64,000 bases of DNA, taken from Thalassolituus sp. UBA1087. Lineage in GTDB: Bacteria; Pseudomonadota; Gammaproteobacteria; Pseudomonadales; Oceanobacteraceae. The first letter of the stretch is position 1, and every line of letters starts with the position of its first letter. The translations under genes and the position numbers were made by a program. The notes below the pieces were generated by a model. The model was not told the origin of the DNA. It searched no databases and worked only from the letters and a program-made list of their open reading frames with translations. Shown one piece after another: positions 32,509 to 41,788 of this stretch. Where the stretch lies: positions 95,482 to 159,481 of the forward strand of contig DCCG01000002.1 in assembly GCA_002314145.1 (NCBI GenBank), in the 5' to 3' direction.

Positions 32509-34533
32509 ATGGAACACGCGCTTGCAACATCCACCAGTCTGAAAAACCGGATTCTGATCAGACTGGTTGCTCCCTCAATTGCCATTTTTATGGGTTTTGT
32601 CGGTTACTCAGTCTATGACCGCGCTCAGGAAGCCGAGCAACAGGCTGCCGAACTGATTCTCAGTCAGACACAAGCCACCGCCCGCCAGGTTGAACTGGGT
32701 AACCAGAAAGCCCTGCAGAGTGCCAAAATCATGGCTGAATCCCAGGTTGCCGGTATGTTTGGTGAGCGCGATCTGTCACTCAGTTTTTCACGCAAAGTGC
32801 TGGAAGAAAATCCGCAATTTCTGGGTTCCTATTTTGGCTATGAACCCAATGCCGACGGTAATGACAGTCTGCACACCCGTGATAGCGATACGCACAGTGA
32901 CAGCGGGCGTTTTCTGCCTTACTGGTACCGCGATGGCAATCAGGTTGCGGTTATGCCGCTCAGCGGTATGGAAAGCAGCCTGTACTATGACGGCGTGCGC
33001 AAACTTTATCAGCAGGAAGGTAAACCCACCGGACTGATTACCGAACCTTATGTATACGACGGCCTGTTATTAATTGAACAGGTTTACCCGATTGTTATCG
33101 ACGGCCGTTTCAAAGGCGTTGCCGGTATTGACCGTTCATTGTCGTTTCTGGATGACTATCTGACTGAACTGGCCGCTAAAGAAGGCGTGGATATGTTACT
33201 GCTCAGCCGCGGCAACCGTGTGATTTCTTCGTCAGTGGCATCGGAGGAATTGCGAACCAAGACCCTTGACGAAATTCCCTTTGGTCAGTTGTTTGAAAAA
33301 TTACTGCAAAATAAAAATCAGGTACTGCAGGAAACCGACCCGGTTGAAGGCGAAGATTTCTTTTACACTGCCGTTGATATTCCTACCGGCGACTGGAAGC
33401 TCATGCAACGGGTGTCGGTCAGCAAAGTTATGAGCCCGATTTACGCCAGCGTGACAGAAAGCCTGATCCTGCTGCTGGTTGCCGTGGTCGCCATTGTTGT
33501 TCTGGCATTAAGGTTCACCGGTTCCATTACCCGCCGTACACGCTCTACGCTGCAGCTGGCAACCAAAGTAGCGGATGGTGACGTCAGTGATATTCCATCT
33601 GTCAGACAAACAGATACGGCCTCCGGTGACGAAATCGATCTGCTGTACCACAGCATGCAATCGGTGGCAGCGTCCTTCCAGCGCGTGGCTCAGGTATGTC
33701 AGTCCATCGCCAGCGACCATATGGATGAACGTGCTCAGCCCAGTTCAGAGCGTGATGTCGTCGCCCATTCTTTAAATGCCATGGCAGAGAAACTGCAGGA
33801 TGCGAATAAACGTAACCATGAGCACGCGCGTCAGGTGCTGGAAAGCAGTGCGACCCAGGCGGATGAAATTAACAGCGTTGCCACCGCCATGCAGGAAATG
33901 CACAGCACCATCCGTGAAGTTTCGTCACTAACATCTGACTCCTCAGAACAGGCCGGTACCGCGGTCTCCGCCACGCAGAATGTACGCAATATGCTGGAGG
34001 GTGCCGTAAGCTCAGTCACCGCCCTGTCGGCCGATATGTCAGACACCAACACGACCATCGAAGCCGTTGCCAACAGCAGCGACAATATCACCAAAATCAT
34101 TGATGTCATCAGCATGATCGCCGAACAGACTAACCTGCTGGCACTCAATGCTGCGATTGAAGCAGCACGTGCGGGTGAACAGGGACGTGGTTTTGCCGTG
34201 GTGGCGGATGAAGTGCGGACCCTGGCGGCAAAAACCCAGAATTCGACGGAAGAGATCAGTCATCTGATCAGTGATTTGTCAGCCAATGTCAAAGATGCCG
34301 TCAATAAAGTATCCAAAGGCCTGGAGCGGGCCAATGACACTGTGGAAGTTACCAATAACTCCAATCAGTCGCTGGAAGAAGTGGCCGGCATGATCGATTC
34401 CATCAGCCAGCATATGATTCAGGTGGCCACCGCCGTGGAAGAACAGAGCGCGACCACCGAAGAAATTAACCGCAATATTTCCCGCATCCGGGATGCCTCT
34501 ACAGATTTAATGGAGTTTGTGAAGCAGGCGTAA
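32509..34533 (+). CDS. methyl-accepting chemotaxis protein with dCache sensor
   Basis: 674 residues; ATG 32509 with CAGGAGTCATA upstream. Membrane span about 18-38. The periplasmic double-Cache sensor (about 45-310) has YWYRDGNQ, ITEPYVYDG and VAGIDRSLSFL, resembling amine- or amino-acid-sensing dCache domains. A second span (about 315-335), HAMP, and a cytoplasmic signalling hairpin with tip AIEAARAGEQGRGFAVV near residue 545 follow. It ends in DLMEFVKQA without a CheR-tethering pentapeptide. Ligand unknown. A bidirectional terminator follows. Confidence 0.95.
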   Translation: MEHALATSTSLKNRILIRLVAPSIAIFMGFVGYSVYDRAQEAEQQAAELILSQTQATARQVELGNQKALQSAKIMAESQVAGMFGERDLSLSFSRKVLEENPQFLGSYFGYEPNADGNDSLHTRDSDTHSDSGRFLPYWYRDGNQVAVMPLSGMESSLYYDGVRKLYQQEGKPTGLITEPYVYDGLLLIEQVYPIVIDGRFKGVAGIDRSLSFLDDYLTELAAKEGVDMLLLSRGNRVISSSVASEELRTKTLDEIPFGQLFEKLLQNKNQVLQETDPVEGEDFFYTAVDIPTGDWKLMQRVSVSKVMSPIYASVTESLILLLVAVVAIVVLALRFTGSITRRTRSTLQLATKVADGDVSDIPSVRQTDTASGDEIDLLYHSMQSVAASFQRVAQVCQSIASDHMDERAQPSSERDVVAHSLNAMAEKLQDANKRNHEHARQVLESSATQADEINSVATAMQEMHSTIREVSSLTSDSSEQAGTAVSATQNVRNMLEGAVSSVTALSADMSDTNTTIEAVANSSDNITKIIDVISMIAEQTNLLALNAAIEAARAGEQGRGFAVVADEVRTLAAKTQNSTEEISHLISDLSANVKDAVNKVSKGLERANDTVEVTNNSNQSLEEVAGMIDSISQHMIQVATAVEEQSATTEEINRNISRIRDASTDLMEFVKQA

Positions 34534-34552
34534 CATCCGGCGCCGGGCGATA

Positions 34553-34577
34553 AAAAAAGCTGCATTTTATGCAGCTT
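34553..34577. terminator. bidirectional terminator between chemoreceptor and PAP2 genes
   Basis: AAAAAAGCTGCAT-A-rich/T-rich stem-loop pairing with ATGCAGCTTTTTT. Symmetrical A and T tracts serve the convergent genes ending at 34533 (plus) and 34601 (minus). Confidence 0.88.
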
Positions 34578-34600
34578 TTTTACGTTTAGCCAAACGACAT

Positions 34601-35278
34601 TCAGCGGCCATCGTCTTTGATCCGGCTGTGCCCCAATATCCACCAGCTGAGCCCGCGATAAACAAAATAGCAGACAAAAGCGGCAATAATGGTGTCACTT
34701 AAAAAATGCCCGCCCTGCACTATCCGCCCGGCACTGACCACGACCCCGGTTATGATTCCCGCCCAGAACCAGCTGCGGCGACGCAGTACCCAGGCCAGCG
34801 CCATGATCCAGAACCCCATCGCGGAGTGACCACTGACAAATGACGCGCATTTTTTACGTTCGCATTTGTCCGAGATTACCCAGGCCGGGGTAAAACCACT
34901 GCTGCCACCAAATTCCTGCACCTGCTTCGGGCGCGCGCGATCAAAGGTTTCTTTAAATACGTTATGCACCAGAATGCCGGGCCCGGCCAGCAGGCTGACG
35001 AGGATAAATACCCAGATACGACGCTGGCTTTTATCGATGCCATGCTTAACAAAGGTCAGGCCCACAGCGATTAACAGCACGGGGACCAGAACGTAGGGCA
35101 CATAGCGGAATAACGCGTATACGGAATCGGATATCGGGTGGTGATTCAATGGCCAGCTGTCAGTGGCAGGGTCATAAAACCAGCCACTGACTACCAGATC
35201 AATCTGCGGAAATATCACAAATATGGCAGATACCAGAATAAAGAGAACCCAGTCGGCGTGCTGTTTCAGCCAGCTCAT
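34601..35278 (-). CDS. PAP2-family membrane phosphatase
   Basis: 225 residues with about six membrane segments. The three phosphatidic-acid-phosphatase motifs are complete: KETFDRARP, SFVSGHS (catalytic His) and RIVQGGHFLSD. Integral inner-membrane enzyme that probably dephosphorylates lipid phosphates such as undecaprenyl-diphosphate, PGP or lipid A phosphate; the exact substrate cannot be read. A Cys-containing insertion (SDKCERKKCASF) precedes motif 2. Monocistronic. Confidence 0.92.
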   Translation of the reverse strand: MSWLKQHADWVLFILVSAIFVIFPQIDLVVSGWFYDPATDSWPLNHHPISDSVYALFRYVPYVLVPVLLIAVGLTFVKHGIDKSQRRIWVFILVSLLAGPGILVHNVFKETFDRARPKQVQEFGGSSGFTPAWVISDKCERKKCASFVSGHSAMGFWIMALAWVLRRRSWFWAGIITGVVVSAGRIVQGGHFLSDTIIAAFVCYFVYRGLSWWILGHSRIKDDGR

Positions 35279-35467
35279 GTCACCCCATCTCCAAAAAGCA
35301 TTCAGGCGCCGAGGATACCGGTTTTGCTGCTCTTGTGCATGGCCTTTAGTCCTTTCCGGGAGCGCCCGGCCGGACGGCTGCAGGGGCCCGTCATCCGCAT
35401 AAAGTAAAGGCCGGAGAGATTCCCTTCGGACTTTTCATCCTTTTGTGTTCTGGCTTTCCATTCTTTG

Positions 35468-35482
35468 TGTTATGTTATAACA
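35468..35482 (+). promoter_or_regulatory. Zur box before the COG0523 GTPase gene
   Basis: TGTTATGTTATAACA matches the gammaproteobacterial Zur core TGTTATA-N-TATAACA at all but one position. It lies 33 bases before the proposed start and overlaps where a promoter should be. Repression by Zn-bound Zur would make the operon zinc-starvation inducible. Confidence 0.8.
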
Positions 35483-35514
35483 ATTCAGAAGCAACCAGCG
35501 AGGTCATAAGCCCG

Positions 35515-36726
35515 ATGACAACAGCAACCCCGACAGATACCCGTCTGCCTGTTACTCTGCTTTCCGGTTTTCTGGGGGCTGGTAAAACGACGCTGCTCAA
35601 CCATATTCTGACCAACCGCGATAACCTCAGGGTCGCAGTGATCGTCAACGACATGAGCGAAGTGAATATCGATGCCGCCTTTCTGCAGGATGAGGTCGAA
35701 CTGAAACGCGGCGAAGAAAAGATGGTAGAAATGAGCAACGGCTGCATCTGTTGCACCCTGCGTGAAGATCTGCTGATCGAAGTCAGCCAGCTGGCAGCGG
35801 CCGGTAAGTTTGATTACCTGGTGATCGAAAGCACCGGCATTGCCGAGCCACTGCCGGTGGCTGAGACCTTTACCTTTGAAGACGAAAACGGCGTCAGCCT
35901 GTCAGATATCGCCCGTCTCGATACCCTGGTCACCGTGGTCGATGCAGTGAACTTTCTGAATGATTTTGACGAAGCCAGATCCCTGCAGGAAGCCGGCGAA
36001 TCTCTCGGGGAAGACGACGAACGCAGTGTCGCCGACCTGCTGATTGATCAGATCGAATTCTGCGACAAGCTGCTGATCAGCAAAACCGATCTTGCCTCAC
36101 AGGCACAGCTGGAACGGGTACAACAGATTCTGCACACGTTAAACCCGCGCGCTGAAATCATCCCTATGGTGAAAGGCAATGCACCGCTGGAGAAGGTACT
36201 GGGCACCCACAGTTTCGATTTTGAGCAGGCCGCCACAGCCCCGGGCTGGCTGCAGGAACTGCGCGGCGAACACACGCCGGAAACCGAAGAATACGGCATC
36301 GGAAGCTTTGCCTACCGGGTGCATCGCCCGTTCCACCCACAGAAGTTTTACGAGTTTCTGCATCAGGACTGGCCGGCCGGCAAGCTGATCCGCTCCAAAG
36401 GGTATTTCTGGCTGGCCAGCCGACCACAGTTCGCCGGTCAGTGGAGTCAGGCCGGGGGCATAGCACACCATGGATTCGCCGGTATGTTCTGGAAAGCCGT
36501 GCCCGAAGAACGCTGGCCAACGGATGAAGAATCCATCGCTTATATCAAAGAAAAGTGGGTAGAACCCTTTGGCGATATGCGTCAGGAGCTGGTGTTTATT
36601 GGCCAGAACCTGGATGAAGCGGAGGTACGCCGGCAACTGAATGCCTGCCTGTTAAGCGACGAAGAGTTAGTCGCCGGACAGGCATACTGGAAATCATTGC
36701 CGGACCCGTTTCCGGCCTGGGGGTAA
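35515..36726 (+). CDS. COG0523 (CobW/ZigA-type) zinc metallochaperone GTPase
   Basis: 403 residues from ATG 35515. An earlier in-frame ATG at 35443 lies upstream of the Zur box and is excluded. P-loop SGFLGAGKTTLL, the metal-binding CxCC motif as NGCICCTL, ESTGIAEPLP, and base-recognition SKTDL are present, plus a C-terminal CobW_C domain (about 285-400). COG0523 proteins of this subgroup act in zinc homeostasis, delivering zinc to client enzymes when it is scarce. The Zur box and the DUF1826 partner support that role over cobalamin synthesis. Confidence 0.93.
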   Translation: MTTATPTDTRLPVTLLSGFLGAGKTTLLNHILTNRDNLRVAVIVNDMSEVNIDAAFLQDEVELKRGEEKMVEMSNGCICCTLREDLLIEVSQLAAAGKFDYLVIESTGIAEPLPVAETFTFEDENGVSLSDIARLDTLVTVVDAVNFLNDFDEARSLQEAGESLGEDDERSVADLLIDQIEFCDKLLISKTDLASQAQLERVQQILHTLNPRAEIIPMVKGNAPLEKVLGTHSFDFEQAATAPGWLQELRGEHTPETEEYGIGSFAYRVHRPFHPQKFYEFLHQDWPAGKLIRSKGYFWLASRPQFAGQWSQAGGIAHHGFAGMFWKAVPEERWPTDEESIAYIKEKWVEPFGDMRQELVFIGQNLDEAEVRRQLNACLLSDEELVAGQAYWKSLPDPFPAWG

Positions 36727-36729
36727 ACC

Positions 36730-37365
36730 ATGAATACAGCCGCGATTCTGACCGCCTGTCCCAGAGCCGTCCGTGGTGACGACTGGAATGCGCTCACTTA
36801 CATCTATGAAGACGACGTCAACATCAGTATTGGCCGCAACCTGATTCCACAAAGTCTGGCGCTGACCCATGCGGTCAGCGAACTGCTGCATGCTCCCCAA
36901 ACACCTGCCCTGCGCATGTCCGGTACACCGGACCAATGCAAAGCGGCTGTGTTGCGTGATCTGCCCAACGTGGAAGGTATTGAAGCACTGGCCGACGCCG
37001 TGCATCTGGTGACGGATGCCTTCAGCACCCTGTTCGATCTGCATAAGGTCGGTTTACGTCTCGATCGTCTGGATAAAGCCATGTGCCCGCGTTTTCACGT
37101 CGACCGGGTACCGGTGCGACTGGTGCTGACCTTTGCGGGCCCGGCCACCGAATGGCTGAGCGAAGACAATCTCAACCGCAACCTGCTCAGTGGCGCCGGT
37201 AATCCGTGCCGCACACCAGCCGGTATTCAACAATTACAGGCGGGAGATATCGCTCTGCTGAAAGGTGAAGAGTGGGACGGCAATGAAGGCCGGGGATTAG
37301 TGCACCGCTCACCGGCACCTGCCCATGGTGAAAAACGGCTGATGCTGACGCTGGACTTTGCCTGA
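36730..37365 (+). CDS. DUF1826 domain protein (Zur-regulon member)
   Basis: 211 residues; ATG 36730, 3 bases after the GTPase stop, with GGGGG overlapping that stop. Family hallmark MCPRFHVDRVPVRL (about 117-130) and the C-terminal LVHRSPAP. The Cys/His residues suggest metal binding. DUF1826 genes are repeatedly found beside COG0523 genes in predicted Zur regulons (established comparative genomics); the biochemical function is unknown. Co-transcribed with the GTPase, and followed by a shared terminator. Confidence 0.88.
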   Translation: MNTAAILTACPRAVRGDDWNALTYIYEDDVNISIGRNLIPQSLALTHAVSELLHAPQTPALRMSGTPDQCKAAVLRDLPNVEGIEALADAVHLVTDAFSTLFDLHKVGLRLDRLDKAMCPRFHVDRVPVRLVLTFAGPATEWLSEDNLNRNLLSGAGNPCRTPAGIQQLQAGDIALLKGEEWDGNEGRGLVHRSPAPAHGEKRLMLTLDFA

Positions 37366-37401
37366 GCCAGCGCGCCCTGCCTGAACACTGATCAACAGAG
37401 A

Positions 37402-37432
37402 AAAAGCCGGTGTACGATTAACGCCGGCTTTT
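37402..37432. terminator. bidirectional terminator containing the DUF3299 stop codon
   Basis: AAAAGCCGG (37402-37410) pairs with CCGGCTTTT (37424-37432), giving A/T tracts on both sides. The convergent DUF3299 gene stops inside the loop at 37418-37420. Confidence 0.8.
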
Positions 37433-38062
37433 ATCCAGATACGGTGTCATTTTATCCAGTTGCATACTGTAAGCGGATTTAGCCACCTCATTCTCTTTCA
37501 GATCAGCAGCCAGGGTTCCTTCCACCCAGAATGGGTCGTAGATACTGTCCAACTGCACGCCCTTCTCACTTTTCACCAGCACAATCTGATTGGGCGGTGG
37601 CGGTGGCAGGTGGATGCAGGCGCCGTAGTAAGGCACCAGAAAGAATTCAGTGACCACCTGATTGTCATCAAATTCCAGTGGCACTAAAAAGCCGGCCATA
37701 CGGATTTTCTGACCATCAAATTCCGGCCGCACATTGGTGGATTGCAGCGCCCGTTCCCAATCGTTTTTGGGCATGGTGTCCTGTGCCTGATCCACGGCCT
37801 GTCCAATGGCTGAGGCCATCTGATCCTGCATTGAGCCCTCCGCCACATCCGCCAGTTCTTCCGGCGGATTCGACAGAGCTTCATAGTCTTCGTCCGGCAA
37901 CAGATCTGCAAACTCAATCTGCCGGTACTCACTGTCTGCTGCTGCCCCGGGAGCAACGCCCATCAGCAGTGCTCCGCTGAACAGCAGACAGGCCATTGTC
38001 TTAAGTGACCGGGATACGGACTTAAGCGTTCTGCATTCCGGTTTGATAAGCATCTTAATCAT
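37418..38062 (-). CDS. DUF3299 exported protein (zinc ABC system component)
   Basis: About 214 residues from ATG 38062 (GAGAG 8 bases upstream); ATG 38083 or 38053 are alternatives, while 38119 would overlap the Zur box. The signal peptide ends near residue 42 (PGAAA/DS). The C-terminal DUF3299 domain includes FLVPYYGACIHLPPPPPNQ (about 130-149), a Cys/His-containing motif typical of the family. Related proteins sit beside MacB-like ABC transporters in Zur regulons, for example the P. aeruginosa PA4063-PA4066 locus as I recall it. Here it is divergent from the rest of the transporter operon and shares its control region. Confidence 0.85.
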   Translation of the reverse strand: MIKMLIKPECRTLKSVSRSLKTMACLLFSGALLMGVAPGAAADSEYRQIEFADLLPDEDYEALSNPPEELADVAEGSMQDQMASAIGQAVDQAQDTMPKNDWERALQSTNVRPEFDGQKIRMAGFLVPLEFDDNQVVTEFFLVPYYGACIHLPPPPPNQIVLVKSEKGVQLDSIYDPFWVEGTLAADLKENEVAKSAYSMQLDKMTPYLDKSRR

Positions 38063-38103
38063 TACGGTTTCTCTCAGTTTCATCGCCCCTTTGCAGGCGA
38101 TAC

Positions 38104-38118
38104 CGTTATGGTATAACA
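38104..38118. promoter_or_regulatory. Zur box 1 in the divergent DUF3299 / AztD-like region
   Basis: CGTTATGGTATAACA matches TGTTATA-N-TATAACA with two deviations, both in the left half. Located 42 bases from the DUF3299 start. Confidence 0.72.
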
Positions 38119-38126
38119 TACAAAAA

Positions 38127-38141
38127 AGTTACACTATAACA
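38127..38141. promoter_or_regulatory. Zur box 2 in the divergent DUF3299 / AztD-like region
   Basis: AGTTACACTATAACA, two deviations from the consensus, with a perfect right half. Its centre lies 23 bases (about two helical turns) from Zur box 1, in keeping with paired Zur dimers controlling both directions. Confidence 0.62.
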
Positions 38142-38217
38142 TCTCATTACCAATTACCGGCGTAACCACCGGTGAGCATACCTTACACCAACCGAATACA
38201 GACGATAGGAACCCTGC

Positions 38218-39516
38218 ATGAATACACGTTTTTCCCGCTCTGCATTAAGTCTTGTGATTGCGGCCTCCGGTCTGCTGTTGACCGCCTGCGGTGGCAGTTC
38301 CGGCAGCTCTGACAGTGGTGACGCGCACGAGCATGAGCATGAGCACGAACACAGCGGCCGCGTGCTGATCTCGGACAGCGGCAGCACAACCCTGCACGTA
38401 TTCGACCAGGCGGAGGAAGCCTTTGAAACGCTGGACGACGATGCGCCAGCCAATGGCAGCACTCTGGTACTGGCGGACAATGGTTTGTCGGCCGCAGTAC
38501 TGGGTAACAATTCAGTCTACTTCGTTCACTCTGGTCTGGAAGAGCACGATGATGATCACGACGACGATCATGACGAGCACGAGCACGAAGAAGCCAGCAC
38601 GATTGACTTCACCATCACCGGCAGTTCAGTTGGCCCGGTGATTACCAGCCGCGGTCATTTCTCTGTATTGGCGGATGGTGAAACTCAGCTGGTGCCGGCT
38701 GAGGATATTGAATCCGTGACTGAAGCAGAAACCTTCAGTGCAGCACCTCAGACTTACCCGGCATTAGTTCTGGACGAAGCAACGGAAACCATGCTGGCAT
38801 TCACTGGTGGCAGCGCCACTGTTTATGTTGATGGTGTTGCCGGATCAACAACTCAAACTTGTGCTACCCCATACCTTGCCGCTGAAAGCGAACATATCAC
38901 TCTGTTCGGCTGTGGCACCGACAGCCTGTACTTCATCAGCCAGGAAGGCGATTTCGATGCCATCGACGAAGTTGACATCCCTGACGGCGTAACCAGCTGG
39001 CCGTCCGACTGGATCACCAACGGTGACGAAATTGTTGGCTACGACGGTTACACCCTGATTCAGCTGGATACCACTGAGACCACCGTCGGCGACACGGAAT
39101 TGGTTAACGTTACTGCCAATAACGTAACGACTATGATCAGCTCAAGCTACGCTCCGGGTCTTTTCTGCTCCGCCGCCTATGCGACTGAGCTGAGCGGCTA
39201 TGCTGCCGTCGTCAGCAGTGATGGTTTTGTATACATCGTTGATACGGATGACGAAGGCGGCGTACAGCGCATTCAGCTGGAGGACTCAGATCCTTCAACC
39301 CTGCTTTGCGGTGATCTGTCGTTAGCGCCGGCCGCTGAAGGTTTTGTTGTCGCTGATGATCAGGCAGGTCAGCTGTATTTCATTGATGCACACGACGGCG
39401 AAAGCTTCCATATTCATGAAACCCATGATCTGAGCAGCAGCATTACAGGCATCGCCGACATGGTATTTATGCATGCTATCGAAGGCGGTGAACACGACCA
39501 CGATCACGAGCACTGA
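38218..39516 (+). CDS. histidine-rich AztD-like zinc-binding lipoprotein
   Basis: 432 residues; ATG 38218. A lipoprotein signal ends in LTAC near residue 23. Directly after it come (HE)-repeats (about 36-45). A second Asp/His-rich loop lies at about 109-126 and a third His/Asp cluster forms the C-terminus (HDHDHEH). Between them are repeating beta blades that fit a beta-propeller. This layout resembles AztD, a periplasmic zinc chaperone with a His-rich loop, but AztD is soluble and passes zinc to AztC, and no aztABC is seen here. It probably captures zinc for the ZnuD receptor or ABC system that follow. Two Cys pairs may be structural. Zur-controlled. Confidence 0.75.
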   Translation: MNTRFSRSALSLVIAASGLLLTACGGSSGSSDSGDAHEHEHEHEHSGRVLISDSGSTTLHVFDQAEEAFETLDDDAPANGSTLVLADNGLSAAVLGNNSVYFVHSGLEEHDDDHDDDHDEHEHEEASTIDFTITGSSVGPVITSRGHFSVLADGETQLVPAEDIESVTEAETFSAAPQTYPALVLDEATETMLAFTGGSATVYVDGVAGSTTQTCATPYLAAESEHITLFGCGTDSLYFISQEGDFDAIDEVDIPDGVTSWPSDWITNGDEIVGYDGYTLIQLDTTETTVGDTELVNVTANNVTTMISSSYAPGLFCSAAYATELSGYAAVVSSDGFVYIVDTDDEGGVQRIQLEDSDPSTLLCGDLSLAPAAEGFVVADDQAGQLYFIDAHDGESFHIHETHDLSSSITGIADMVFMHAIEGGEHDHDHEH

Positions 39517-39541
39517 TAAAACAGAACACTGAGTTCTGCCC

Positions 39542-39580
39542 GCCCGTGTTTATGACCGTCTGACCGTCATAAACACGGGC
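39542..39580 (+). terminator. intercistronic hairpin before znuD
   Basis: A perfect 15-bp stem (GCCCGTGTTTATGAC / GTCATAAACACGGGC) with a 9-base loop, followed by TATTTTCGTTT. A weak T-tract suggests partial termination, which would reduce downstream expression relative to the lipoprotein. Confidence 0.65.
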
Positions 39581-39642
39581 TATTTTCGTTTAGTCGTTAT
39601 TGTTTTTTCTGAACAACTTCCCTGTTAAAACCGGATACTCCC

Positions 39643-41724
39643 ATGCTGAAAAAAATCTCTGTTGCCATCACCCTGGTTAATATTGCCCCCTTGCTGCACG
39701 CCCACACTACAGAGCTGGACACGGTCGTTGTCAGCAGTGCCGGCCAGGATGCCATTGCTGATGTTGCCCAACCGGTCACCGTACTGGATCGTGATGCCAT
39801 TGGTAAAAATTCAGGCGATACGCTGGGCACCCTGCTGGATAACCAGCCTGGTATCGCTAATGCTTCTTTCGGGCCCGGCGTCGGCCGTCCGGTATTGCGC
39901 GGTATGGGTGGCAGCCGGGTGAAAATTCTGATCGATGGCATGGACAGTAATGATGTTTCTGCCATGAGTTCTGACCATGCCCCAATGGCGGATGCCAGCG
40001 CCTCCGATCAGCTGGAGGTGATCCAGGGCCCGGCCACCTTACTGTATGGCGGTGGCGCCATTGGTGGCGTGGTCAACCTGATTGATCGTCGCATTCATGA
40101 GCAGGGGCTGAGCAGTGCTGACGGTAATATCCGTGGCGAAATCGCCGGTTCTTATCGCAGCAATGATAACGCCCGGAATATTCAGGCGCGTACCGATATG
40201 GGGAACGAACACTGGGTACTGCATCTGGATGGTTTTTCCCGCAGCAGTGATAACTATGAAAGTGACGGCGACGAAATTGAAAACACCGATACCGACAGTT
40301 CTGGCGGCAGTGTGGCATTAAGCCGTACCGGCATGCAGGGCTTTGTCGGCGCCGCGGTTTCCACGCTCAGTTACGACTATGGTGTTCCTAATGAAGACAA
40401 CGAAGACAACCGGGTACGCCCGGAGCAGACCCGTTACGATTTAAAAGGCGCCTGGCAGCCGTTGAACTCGTCCTGGCTGGAGGAATGGCGCACCGAGCTG
40501 AGCTACACCGATTATGAACATGATGAAACCGATGAAGGTCTGGTCGTAGGTTTATTCAACAAGGAAACAACCAACCTGCAAACAAGGTTGCGTCACCAGA
40601 TGTTTGCCGGCTGGCAAGGCAGCATTGGGTTACAGGCCAGTGTGCAGAATCTTCAGTTATGCCACGATCATGGTGGCTGCTCAGGCATCCCGGATTACAG
40701 TAATTTACCCTGGGACGGCAGCGCCGGCGCCAACCTGCTGAACGCTAACGGCTACAATTTTGCGCACTCCACGCCGATGCCGGAAACCGATACCACGGAT
40801 ATCGGCATTTATTGGGTCGAAAAACGCCGCTGGGCGGGCGAAGACCAGAACGGTTTAAACGGCACACTCGAACTGGGTGCCCGTGTCGATCAACGCACCA
40901 TTGAGCTGGACCCGAAAAGGGTGAACCCGGCGCACCGTCAGGAACAGGGCTATTACGATGACACCCGTTTTACACCACTGACCTTATCCGCCGCCACCAC
41001 CATTGAGTTATCAGATACACAATTAATCGGGATCAGTCTGGCGCGGGCCGAGCGTGCACCGGATGCAGAAGAAATGTTCTGGAACGGTGATCACCATGCG
41101 ACCTTTTCATTCCAGTTGGATAACCCGGATCTGGATAAAGAAACCGCTTACACCCTGGATCTGAACTGGCGTTATACGTCGCAGCAGAATGCTGTCCGGG
41201 TTGCGCTTTATCACTATGAATATCAGGATTACATTTATAATGACCTGAAAGGATTTGCTGACCCTTATCACGGCAATATGGTTTACCGTCATGAACAGGG
41301 CGACGCGCGCTTCACCGGGGGTGAATTCAGCTGGCAACACAGTTTAAATCTTAACTGGCACCTGGATATCAACGCTGACTATGTACAGGCCTCACTGAAC
41401 GATGGCGGCAATCTGCCACGCATCGCACCGGCTTCTGTATTGATAGCATTAAACTGGCAGAAAAACCTGTGGCAGGCCCGGGTCGAAAGTGAGCTGGTCG
41501 CTGAACAATCAGAAACGGCCGATAATGAATCCAGTACCGATGGCTATACGCTGCTGAATGCCAGCGTAAGCCGTGATATACGGATACAGGATCAGGAACT
41601 GAATCTTCGTGCAGCGATCCATAATATTGCCGATGAGGAAGCACGTAATCATGTTTCTTATCTGAAGGAATACGCTCCCTTACCGGGCCGCAGTGTTAAC
41701 CTGGGTGCCCGCTGGCGTTTCTGA
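39643..41724 (+). CDS. znuD: ZnuD-type zinc-regulated TonB-dependent receptor
   Basis: 693 residues; signal peptide to about residue 20 (LLHA/HT). The plug contains the subfamily blocks GPGVGRPVLRGMGG, SAMSSDHAPMAD and GPATLLYGGGAIGGVVN (about 85-150), closely resembling Neisseria and other ZnuD. A putative metal loop CHDHGGC lies near residue 343. The barrel ends in LGARWRF with terminal Phe. ZnuD imports zinc or zinc complexes across the outer membrane with TonB energy. It lies between the His-rich lipoprotein and the ABC genes in the Zur-controlled island. Confidence 0.9.
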   Translation: MLKKISVAITLVNIAPLLHAHTTELDTVVVSSAGQDAIADVAQPVTVLDRDAIGKNSGDTLGTLLDNQPGIANASFGPGVGRPVLRGMGGSRVKILIDGMDSNDVSAMSSDHAPMADASASDQLEVIQGPATLLYGGGAIGGVVNLIDRRIHEQGLSSADGNIRGEIAGSYRSNDNARNIQARTDMGNEHWVLHLDGFSRSSDNYESDGDEIENTDTDSSGGSVALSRTGMQGFVGAAVSTLSYDYGVPNEDNEDNRVRPEQTRYDLKGAWQPLNSSWLEEWRTELSYTDYEHDETDEGLVVGLFNKETTNLQTRLRHQMFAGWQGSIGLQASVQNLQLCHDHGGCSGIPDYSNLPWDGSAGANLLNANGYNFAHSTPMPETDTTDIGIYWVEKRRWAGEDQNGLNGTLELGARVDQRTIELDPKRVNPAHRQEQGYYDDTRFTPLTLSAATTIELSDTQLIGISLARAERAPDAEEMFWNGDHHATFSFQLDNPDLDKETAYTLDLNWRYTSQQNAVRVALYHYEYQDYIYNDLKGFADPYHGNMVYRHEQGDARFTGGEFSWQHSLNLNWHLDINADYVQASLNDGGNLPRIAPASVLIALNWQKNLWQARVESELVAEQSETADNESSTDGYTLLNASVSRDIRIQDQELNLRAAIHNIADEEARNHVSYLKEYAPLPGRSVNLGARWRF

Positions 41725-41788
41725 TGAATACCCACAGATGGCCGTACCAGACGGCCATTTTATTTCTTTTGCAAAGAGCGGTTTGTTT

